Assembly (NCBI GenBank): GCA_038501195.1
Contig: JBBPUQ010000004.1
Span: 5,594,001 to 5,658,000, forward strand
DNA length: 64,000 nucleotides
Source of the DNA: Nemania diffusa
Taxonomy: Eukaryota; Ascomycota; Sordariomycetes; Xylariales; Xylariaceae
Direction of reading: 5' to 3'
Below are positions 56,123 to 64,000 of this stretch, one piece after another (positions within the stretch are counted from its first letter, which is position 1; every line of letters begins with the position of its first letter). The notes beneath the pieces are model-generated. The model searched no databases, had not been told where the DNA came from, and saw nothing but the letters and a program-made list of their open reading frames with translations. Both the position numbers and the translations under genes were made by a program.

Positions 56123-58473
56123 TCTGCATGAGTAGATAGTTAGTTGACTTATGACAAGTCCGAAAGAAGCGCAGCCGCAGGCTGGCGATGGTAATAAGTA
56201 CGATGAACAAATCAACGGATGAACGGACGAACTTGATTAAAAATCACTAGGATTAGGTAAGTGAACGCTAAGAAGGAAACACGGGATTATAAGAAGTGCG
56301 CTGGGAGTAAGACTTAATGAACAGGGAACGAGGTAATGGGCGATGATACTGAGCGCGTGATAAGGGAACGGCAGATACCTGGTTGATAGGTTAGAGAAGG
56401 AGTTGCCGGCCGACCAGCCGACCGATAGCCGCTGATTGGTTGGTTGCGCTGTCTTTGATTTTTCGCCAATCAGGTAACGAGTTATTGGGCTGACTTTACC
56501 GGAAAAGGTATCCGCTATCAGTCTGCAGATAAGGAAATAGGCAGTTACAATTGATCTTGTCATCTCCAGAGTTAATTAAGTCATTATTAATCAGTAGGTA
56601 CCTACATGCAAGGAGTATACATAATACCCGGATAGATAGAATACTTGCCAACACAGGGAATGAAAAGCCATAATGCTTAGATAGATTAATGCAAGCTCTT
56701 GCTGACGTGTAAAAATTATAATTTTATAGTCATGTCCGAGGGACCTGGGACTTGGAGCGTCTATCTGCAATCAATTATTTCTTGTTACGGCTTACTCGGT
56801 CCGCTTCCTGCAAGTGTTTGATAAAAGAACAGAAACACAAATACACCAGGAATACTACAGAGCTTAACTAAGAAGGAAATCTAGGATGACTAGGCCATTA
56901 TTCAATTTACAATTGAATTATAAATTGGCTCTATCTACATTGTTTATATTTAGTCTGCTATTGATGCTAGATTGCAAAGGCCGCGAGCTGCAATAGATGT
57001 TCTAAGCATTTAGAGAATAACTAGACATTTCGTCGATGCCTTGTATTCATTTTATCTTCTTTCACTATGGTTAGTTGTCTATCTCAATATAGAATAGAAC
57101 CATGTCATAACTAAATCTGTATGTTCGCCGCGTTGTCTAGGGGGGCACCGCGAAGACAAGAATGCCTATAATGCTAGCTGAGAAAGTCGAATAGGTCGCG
57201 GATAGCTCTAGTTTAGATAGTGCTCGAGCTTCCCTCGGATCATATTTATCACGGGATTAACCCTAGAAGGCCTGGCCTTACTCGCTACCTGTTCTCATTG
57301 ACATGGCCGTGGGACTTAACAGCCTGCTAGGATTTTTGGAAAGTTATTAATTAATGGTCCTATCAAATTATGAAATCCTACACTTAAGGCGAGCTAGCTT
57401 AGCTTGCTAGCATATAATGTACATGAAAGACTACTCCAGGAGAGAAGGGTCAAACTTATAGTATTGACTTGAGAAAGGAACGCATTAATTCCAACTAAAA
57501 CGTTAGCACTCTCTCTGTCTAGAATGTCAGTAGTATTGCGACGAATCCTTCAAAGTTCTAGGATCGTAGACGCTGTAAAGGCTATTAACCAACCTTGATA
57601 TCCGCTTAGGAGGCACCTTGCAAGCTCGACGGATATCACCAACTAGCCCTTCTTCTCTATACCTGGCATGATAACCGGTCATGGCTATACCTGAGTAACC
57701 TTGTCTCAGGTGATAAAGTAACGAGACCCTATTATGTAGTTGTACCTATGGTTTTGGCTAGATATTATAAGACCTCTAATCTCCTCTGGGGACCTAGAGG
57801 CTCAGGAATCTAGAGGGTCAAAAATCAATAAATCTATTTATTAAGCCACATACTACACCCTTCTACACCATTCCTAGATGCTGTAGCTCTTTTATTCACT
57901 CTATAGCATAATCCCCTGACACATAAAAATATGCAAGTCCCGCCGTTGTACGATATAGCCCCTTTTATACTGTCGTCCTACAAGCGCTTTAGTGAAAAGT
58001 GAAGTAAGGCAAACGAGCAATAGGAACTTTGCTATAAAGCTACTATCTTGAAGAAATTTGAAATCGGGGATTCTCTTTCGTTTATCTCAATGATGGTTAA
58101 CAGAGAAAAGAAATCAACAAAACACTTGAGGTAGGAGAAAATATGGTAAGTACTTAGGAAAATCCTCCTCAACAAACGCGTCTCAATGGGGTAGGCTAAC
58201 CCATCGAATTAAACCACCCATACCTAGGTAGGTGGCAGGAGACTGATCATGTAGAATAAAGAGCGGGTAGTTTTCATGATAGTTAACCTTGATGATGTCT
58301 ATCCTTTTGTCGTCAATCTAACTCGTCAAAGTAGCATTAAATTCGGTTCTTGGGTTTAAGACCTTCGTCAAGGGGGATAAATGAGCGATGAAGTTAAAAG
58401 CGTACGGAATCCAAACAGCTGTGACGACCGATGACGCATTCAGATACCGGGAATGACCCTAGATATAGGACAA
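56123..58473. promoter_or_regulatory. GGT promoter side and long gene-free spacer
   Basis: The left 500 bp are upstream of the gamma-glutamyltranspeptidase start (minus strand). They contain two GATAAG motifs (about 56359 and 56527) and CCAAT-type sites (TGATTGGTTGG near 56434; GCCAATCAGG near 56466). GATA factors and the CCAAT-binding complex are known fungal regulators, but here the match is by motif only. The rest (56600-58400) is AT-leaning with no gene; a TACCTAGGTAGG motif lies at 58220. Confidence 0.4.
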
Positions 58474-59175
58474 CTACTTCGTTCGGGCATAGGTAGGCTG
58501 GCAACTGGCGGCATGGTCGATATGAGTATCTTTCGACTCAGATATATTGCCACATAGGCAGACGTAGGAGGTAAAGAGTTGAGCTTTACGACAGGAACGA
58601 GTATGTCGAAGGTGATTATCTTTTCGCCAAATACGGCTCCCACATCGGCACAAATGATACCCATCGTCGAAATTCCAATGGACCGTTTTGGAATGACGCC
58701 TCAGGTCTTTCTTCGCCTTGAAGGAAGCGTCACACAGGACACATAGGTGGTCCTTTGGAGCCGTGTTCGGGAAGGAGGAAGGTGGCAATGTTACCAGTGG
58801 GGGGGCCGCTGGCGGAACCCGGACGATCTCTGCAACATCTGACCTCTGGGAGGTGTGACCATGGCACCACCGATCCCTAGTAGTAACACCAGAGGGGGAT
58901 ATGACCTCTATATGTGTCAATGGATCTTCCAGTAGGGCTGGCGAAACGCTGAGAGGTGGGCCCCGCGGTACATCGGCTATAAAAGAATCTCCAGACCGGT
59001 GGAAATCCGGGTACCCTGTCAAGTCACAAACAAGATTGTTGTGTCCCAACCGACTAGTGTCGAACCAAGGGTCTGGCCAACCCTGGCCCATACTATTATC
59101 GGGTATCGCAATACCATGAGGTCTATCCATATAGGAGATAGGAGTGTCATGAACGAGCGATTCCTCGGACGGCAT
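58474..59175 (-). CDS. zinc-finger protein with C2H2 and unusual CxCG...KDxH fingers
   Basis: ORF of 233 aa from the ATG at 59175 (MPSEES). The frame is open upstream for about 90 bases without another ATG, so a spliced 5' exon is possible. The N-terminal 150 residues are disordered and Pro/Ser-rich. Three fingers follow: a classical C2H2 (CVLCDASFKAKKDLRRHSKTVH), then [20 protein letters not shown] and CLCGNISESKDTHIDHAASC, in which Cys and the last ligand follow a C-x-C-x12-H-x4-C plan. It is probably a nuclear DNA-binding protein. Nucleotide similarity to the arp3 intron fragment continues about 45-60 bases beyond the stop codon (AAACAGCTGTGACGACC at 58413). The reading frame here may therefore be shorter than an ancestral one. 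Confidence 0.65.
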   Translation of the reverse strand: MPSEESLVHDTPISYMDRPHGIAIPDNSMGQGWPDPWFDTSRLGHNNLVCDLTGYPDFHRSGDSFIADVPRGPPLSVSPALLEDPLTHIEVISPSGVTTRDRWCHGHTSQRSDVAEIVRVPPAAPPLVTLPPSSFPNTAPKDHLCVLCDASFKAKKDLRRHSKTVHWNFDDGYHLCRCGSRIWRKDNHLRHTRSCRKAQLFTSYVCLCGNISESKDTHIDHAASCQPTYARTK

Positions 59176-61281
59176 GTTCACATAAACTTGACGGCTGGTA
59201 TGCTTGAGCGGGTGGAATCCAGTAGTAAATGAGGGGGTCCGAAGTTAACGAAATTCTATTTATGACGACCCCTTATTTCTCGTCAGCGAACAATCCATAT
59301 CACTATGCAAGAACCCTAGACCCAAGAGTCTCTACCATCACTACCCACTGTATAAGGGAGCATATGCCTTCAACTCACTCTTTAGACGCATCGATCTTCA
59401 GGACGAATGGGTTAAGAGGTTTCTAGATAATTTTGAAATGGATAATGAGACAAGAGAGAAATGAGACGACACGTAGAATTGGTGCCATATAGTACCCCAT
59501 ATATAATTATTCACATGATTAACAGTGACGTCTTAATGTGACGGAGAGGAGGAACAGAGTTTACCTCACATGCTCAGGCCTCCCCAGAGGCCAGCCGGTA
59601 TCGAAGTGGCCGGATAATGCAGCTCTCTACCATATTGCCTACGAGTGATCCGGACGAGGCGACACGACATGGGAGCGATCCAGACGGGTCTCTCTCATAC
59701 CTTATTGTTTCTGGCCTCAATTATCATGGCGAGGAGTGGGAATCCATTACCCGGACTACAACGACGGGATCCGATCCCTTATGCGGGCAACAATGTCGGC
59801 AACGACCCATCAGGCAGGCGACATTAATCAGATCCGATGACCTAAATCGGCCGAGTTGGGTGAAATATAAGGCCGTACCGAGTGATTGAGATATATCTAC
59901 AGCCTTAATTTAATTTTATCTTCTTACGGATACCATAGACAGACAACTTGACATAATCTACTAGACTGTAGTGATATATAGATTCAGAGAGGAAACACGT
60001 ACAAAAGACGTGTGCAAGGACCGGAGTAGCTGCGTGGCCGCACGTGTCGAACTCGTCCTATGCGTTGGTTGGTTAATAAGGTACCGTTGGGGGCCAACAG
60101 CTACTAGTGGACGAACGATAGGAACTTTTCGCTTAGAGCTATTATATAGCGCCTCTTGTGCAAGAATCGTTGATATGACTAGAGTACCTCTTTGTCTTTC
60201 GAAGAACGGAGGTAGAGTAAGTATAGATACAAAGTGCAGCTAGGCACTACCGGCTTATGGTCCCATAACGAAGAGAGACGGATAAAAAGTAAAAAACTAT
60301 ATAGAAGGGGATAGAAGAACCATGACCAACCATGGATAGAAGCACGTGTCTACTACATGCATAGCGAAGAGAAAGGGACGTGTGGGAAAGCACATTTTGA
60401 CAGGCTCCGCTAGGGCTATTCTCAACCGGCGAGTAATAGGTCCTCGAACAATTCCGGTTGAGCTAGAGGGACAGCTTGATAGACGAGGCTATTCTAGTCA
60501 TATGCCTGGCAGAGCCAATCTGTATTGGCCGATTCAGGTCTTTGGCTCTTAAAGTAGAAGAACCAACCCGGTTTCATGGCACGTTGACAGTGATGATGCA
60601 TCCGTCGTATATCGGTCGTTGCTGGCATCGGGTACATAGGGACGAGCCGACGCCGCAGCTGCAGCGGCTCTTCGGCAGCGAGGTCGTACAGAGTGCCAAG
60701 TGGTTACATCACCATGTAAGGCGCAATACAATACAGAGTACCCGGGTATGGGCCACGCGGTCGATGGCATTGCATCGCTGTCGTGGCTGACAATAAGATA
60801 GATTGATAGGGACTGCAGAAGGAGAGTCGATATCTACGACTGAATCGTCTAGATAGGTCGCGTTAAGTAACACCCTTGTATTGGGTAAGACAGCCTTGGA
60901 TCTGCCAAAGCGGACCTCGACCCAGATACTCGGGTACAACCAAGTGGGCATAGATTAAAGGTACCTGAGGCGGCGGGAGGCAAATGGAGGGGTGCGAGGA
61001 TGCCTTCTTCAGTCCTTCTGCAACGACAAAACGACGATCTAGGTATGCATCAGGTAGACAGACTAGTCCCTAAATAGACTAGTGCCGGGTATTATATGCT
61101 TAGCTTGCCTAGGTACCCACTCCGAGGTACCCACTCCGACTTCACTCTCTCCTCTGTTGGGAAACCATTAGAATTATTTCACCGAAGCTATTAGAGAAGC
61201 GAGGTGCGTATACTCTGTAGCAACACATCACATGCCTTCATCACATTGTATCCACAGGAAACCGCCGTCCCAATTAAGCGT
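59176..61281. other. gene-poor spacer between the zinc-finger gene and cox18
   Basis: Open frames at 59617-59889, 59971-60243, 60346-60552 and 60476-60790 are short, overlap each other and show no motif or splice continuity. A direct duplication of AGGTACCCACTCCG lies at about 61112-61140 just before the cox18 leader. I see no RNA gene or transposon end. Confidence 0.5.
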
Positions 61282-62493
61282 ATGATGAGCTCAATGAGCT
61301 CAATAAGGAGGCTACCCCTGCTCCATGCAACAAGAGCCCGTCCCTCTCACCCGCCACGCTCATCATCATCATCTCATCACTTACGCTTAAGCCTGAGCCT
61401 GAGCCTGAGCCCCATCACCCCGCGACTCACCCCCTCCACCCTCCACCATGGCCGGAGATCCTTCCACTGGCAATCCACGCTCGGCTCAGCAATAGAAGGC
61501 GCACAGTCCCTGATGGTGTCCACGCACGCCGTGACCGGCCTGCCGTGGTTCCTGACCCTCCCGCTCGTGGCCTTCACCGTAGGCCTCACCTTCCGCCTGC
61601 CCTTCATGCTCTACTCGCAGCATGTGGTACAACGGCGCCTCGGCCTCTTACCGCTGATGCAGGCCTGGAGCGTGCGTGTCTACCAGGACGTGACGCGCGA
61701 AGGCGTGCCAGTCGCGCGTCACCTGCCCGAGAGGAAGAAGCGCCTGCACCACGCGGTGCGCCGCATCCACCGCAAGCTGGGGTTGCAGTCGTGGAGGATG
61801 TTCAGCGGCATTCTCGGCTTTCCGTTCTGGCTGCTCGCCTTGGATGCTGTGCGGCGACTATGCGGCGGGCCGCGCGGGCTTCTCGGGACGCTCATCATAG
61901 GGTCCGCTGCTCCCACTGCTACCGCCGAGAGCACGACGACAGCGGGGTCGATGGCGGACCCTTCCGCCCTGCCCATGGATCCCGCCGTCCTCACCCCGGC
62001 TGTGGATCCCGCAACCCTGCTCGACCCCAGTCTGACCTTCGAGGGCTGCCTCTGGTTCACCGACCTCACCGCCGCCGACCCGTACCACATCCTGCCCCTC
62101 GCGCTCTCGTGCATGCTAGTGTGGAACTTGCAGCCTCCATCCACCGCGCGTTGGCGATTCTCGGACCAGGTACGCACAGCCCTCGGCCGGCCTTCGCGGC
62201 CTGGGACCGCGCAGTCCCAGATATTCGGAGCAGCCTCCGACGAAAAACCCAGCCTCCGCGAGCGCGGGCCCGCGATCATGCACGTGGGCATGGTAGCCGT
62301 TGCGGCGCTCATCGGCCCGCTGACGATGGACCTGCCGGCCGCGCTGCACCTCTACTGGCTGGCGTCGTCCGCCACGAACACCACGTTCTCCCGGGGTCTG
62401 CGCCACTTCATGCCCAAGAGCACACAGTTGCGGAAGAGTTGCAGCGGCGGGGAGGCACCTTACATCAGGCCGCTACGGGCGACGAAGAACTAG
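61282..62493 (+). CDS. cox18: mitochondrial inner membrane insertase Cox18/OXA1 family
   Basis: Single-exon protein of 403 aa using the ATG at 61282 (MMSSMSSIRRL; a second ATG follows directly). The frame is open further upstream but only from a non-ATG codon. Cox18 exports the C-terminal tail of Cox2 across the inner membrane during cytochrome oxidase assembly. The first 70 residues are basic, Ser/Arg/His-rich and lack acidic residues, a good mitochondrial presequence. The insertase core follows: WFLTLPLVAFTVGLTFRLPF, the amphipathic QRRLGLLPLMQAW and FSGILGFPFWLLALDAVRRL. Two later helices lie near DPYHILPLALSCMLVWNL and MVAVAALIGPLTMDLPAALHLYW, the latter typical for the family. A Thr/Ala/Pro insert at about residues 210-245 separates the helices. 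Cox18 is preferred to Oxa1 because of size and the GLPWFLTLPLVAF segment. Confidence 0.87.
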   Translation: MMSSMSSIRRLPLLHATRARPSHPPRSSSSSHHLRLSLSLSLSPITPRLTPSTLHHGRRSFHWQSTLGSAIEGAQSLMVSTHAVTGLPWFLTLPLVAFTVGLTFRLPFMLYSQHVVQRRLGLLPLMQAWSVRVYQDVTREGVPVARHLPERKKRLHHAVRRIHRKLGLQSWRMFSGILGFPFWLLALDAVRRLCGGPRGLLGTLIIGSAAPTATAESTTTAGSMADPSALPMDPAVLTPAVDPATLLDPSLTFEGCLWFTDLTAADPYHILPLALSCMLVWNLQPPSTARWRFSDQVRTALGRPSRPGTAQSQIFGAASDEKPSLRERGPAIMHVGMVAVAALIGPLTMDLPAALHLYWLASSATNTTFSRGLRHFMPKSTQLRKSCSGGEAPYIRPLRATKN

Positions 62494-62994
62494 CGTGGTG
62501 AGATGCTGGTGGTGTGAAATGGGTGGAACCCGTGCTGATGGACGAATAAATGAGTTATATGTCTTATGAGCGTTTTAAAAAGGTGTCTAGACCCTGAACA
62601 ACCCAACCCGGCTTATGTCCTGGGTAGATTGTATATACAGGTATTACTTTCTGCGCGAAACTAGGCACGACAGGCCTTGTTTGTGCCATCGTACACATTT
62701 CTGTTATCGGGGGAGAAAGGTGTCGTCGCTGTACAGTATAATGTAAATTTACATTCCTGGATAACAAACAATTGGCGAATAGCGTTCTGTACATACGGAG
62801 ACAGAAATTGATATACATATATCCCAAAGCGAAACCTACTCGAAGTCGCCGTTGCTTGGAAGCATTATAAACACGATGATATACCCAGTAGGTAATCAAT
62901 AACACTGCTAAGGTGGCCCCAGAACGCCAAACGCCAATCCACATGCCCTTCCTCCAACTGCGAGCTCTCTGTATCGATAGAGCAGGCCCGACTC
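62494..62994. other. convergent 3' spacer
   Basis: 3' ends of cox18 and the syntaxin gene. An AATAAA hexamer at about 62546-62551, roughly 55 bp after the cox18 stop, is a plausible polyadenylation signal. A minus-strand open frame overlapping the syntaxin 3' end (62564-63061) is not supported as a gene. Confidence 0.5.
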
Positions 62995-63919
62995 TTATCC
63001 CAAAAACACGGCCAATAACACAATGGTCATGATGACAGCCAGCACGAGGAGCAGACAACAAGCCTTGCCCCGTGCGTTCTTTTGGTACCTCGCGGCGCTC
63101 CTTAGCTCGAGGTCGGCGCCACGGGTGTCGTCGCGGACATTGATGACGTTATTATCGATCGTCTGAAGCTGCTCGCCCTGTTCGCTGACGATCTGCGCGA
63201 CTTGCTGGAAGAGGACGTTGAGGTCGCTGACGCCCTCTTCGATATGTCGAATCTCCTCCTCCCGCTCGGTGATGAGGGCGTCCTGGAAGTCGACCTCGTC
63301 CTGCGCCGCTAGATGGACCTGTTCTTGTTGCTGCTGTAGCTGCAGCTGTTCGCCGTGACGGTCGGAGGCGCCGGCTTCTCCGGCGGGCTCGTGGTCGAGG
63401 GCCGACTTGGCGGCCGAGACGGAGGCGCGTTGTTTCTCAAGAGCGGTGCGTTGGAGGGATTGGAACTCGGCGAGGGCGGCCTTGAACTCGCGCGACAGCT
63501 TTTGCTGCGAGTATTTCTGTGTGGGCTTCATTCATTCAACGCATCACCGTTAGCCAAACTAAGCCAAGCCGGCAGCAGCGTCGTCACCGCGCAACCAATA
63601 CTGCACTTACCGTGACATCGCTCCAGGCCTGGATCTTCTTGACGCCTTCGCCGACCTCCTTGAACTGCACAGTAGACTCCTCCAGCACGGCCGACACGCG
63701 CTCTCGCAGGCGCGGGTTATCTCGCTTGGTGCCGAGGAGGCTGATGTCGGACCGCAGCTTCGACATGTGGCCCTGGAGATGGAACAGCTGGTTCATCAGG
63801 CCCTGCGACAGGCGGGAGAACTCGGGGTCGTCGGAATAGGCGCCGTTGTTCGACCGGCGGCCGCCTGCGCCTCCGCTGCCGCTGCCGGACTCTACCGAGG
63901 AGAGCTGGTCGAAGGACAT
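62995..63919 (-). CDS. pep12: Pep12/syntaxin-type endosomal t-SNARE
   Basis: Two exons, 63611-63919 and 62995-63525, joined by an 85-nt intron (GTAAGT donor, GAATGAAG acceptor), giving 279 aa. The N-terminal helical region (Habc, about residues 25-130) crosses the splice site at WSDVTPTQKYSQQKLSREF, a family hallmark. It continues with ALAEFQSLQRTALEKQR. A Gln-rich linker (QLQLQQQQEQ) precedes the Qa-SNARE helix (about 185-245: ALITEREEEIRHIEEGVSDL, then QQVAQIVSEQGEQLQTIDNN), which has the central Gln layer. A C-terminal membrane anchor of about 20 residues (CCLLLVLAVIMTIVLLAVF) ends the protein. It acts in fusion of Golgi-derived vesicles with the prevacuolar endosome. It is convergent with cox18. 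Confidence 0.92.
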
Positions 63920-64000
63920 GGCGAGCGAGTGAGTGAGACGGCTTCGAATGTGACGAGTGCCGGAGCAGGCGGGTTGAGCGAGATGGACGAGCAGAATATG
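63920..64000 (-). promoter_or_regulatory. start of pep12 promoter, cut by the window end
   Basis: The 81 bases before the pep12 ATG hold no coding signal. The window ends here, so the promoter is incomplete. Confidence 0.4.

Noticed and set aside
61204..61281. Upstream extension of cox18 to 61204
   Set aside because: The frame is open but begins at a GTG codon; the ATG at 61282 starts a proper mitochondrial presequence.
62564..63061. 165-aa open frame overlapping the 3' end of pep12
   Set aside because: Out of frame with the SNARE, no motif, and it runs through the 3' spacer.
1..64000. CRISPR arrays, bacterial operons or rRNA genes
   Set aside because: No spaced direct-repeat arrays and no rRNA segments seen. 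The genes are intron-containing fungal genes.

Overview
This is a window of nuclear DNA from a filamentous ascomycete. The evidence is short (about 46-110 nt) GT-AG introns with CTAAC/CTGAC-type branch points, conserved fungal single-copy genes (Arp3, Tfb4, Alg11, UCS/CRO1, Cox18, Pep12), and expanded filamentous-fungal families (HET domain, DUF3176, UstYa-like). Intergenic DNA is studded with the palindrome TACCTAGGTA and its fragments, a habit I associate with Sordariomycetes. An assignment inside that class, possibly Xylariales, is only a guess.

Layout. Bases 1-4666 hold no convincing gene, but they carry a Tc1/mariner-like MITE and the long leader of a PIN4-type RNA-binding protein (4667-6670). 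From about 6.7 to 35 kb the window looks like an accessory island. It is gene-poor with AT-rich tracts, small repeats, and a set of non-core genes: an unknown two-exon protein, a DUF3176 membrane protein, an SDR, a UstYa-like membrane protein, an orphan secreted protein, an FHA-kinase with a KilA-N/APSES-like tail paired head-to-head with an unknown family protein, a small membrane protein, a divergent small kinase, and a HET-domain protein. From about 35 to 64 kb it is core chromosome: Arp3, a taspase/asparaginase-2 family hydrolase, TFIIH Tfb4, a UCS myosin chaperone, tRNA methyltransferase Trm2, Alg11, gamma-glutamyltranspeptidase, a zinc-finger protein, Cox18 and a Pep12-type syntaxin. No operons are expected. 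Neighbouring genes are mostly convergent or divergent.

Exon structures were rebuilt by hand. For most multi-exon genes the exon lengths sum to a multiple of three and the joined protein runs smoothly through family-conserved segments. The strongest unexpected observation is that the unusually long first intron of arp3 carries an open stretch encoding two intact zinc fingers plus a decayed third. It has near-identical nucleotide blocks with the zinc-finger gene 21 kb away. The second is the FHA-kinase-KilA-N-like fusion. The third is a pair of about 140-bp dispersed repeats, one copy of which keeps a perfect Pol III B-box.
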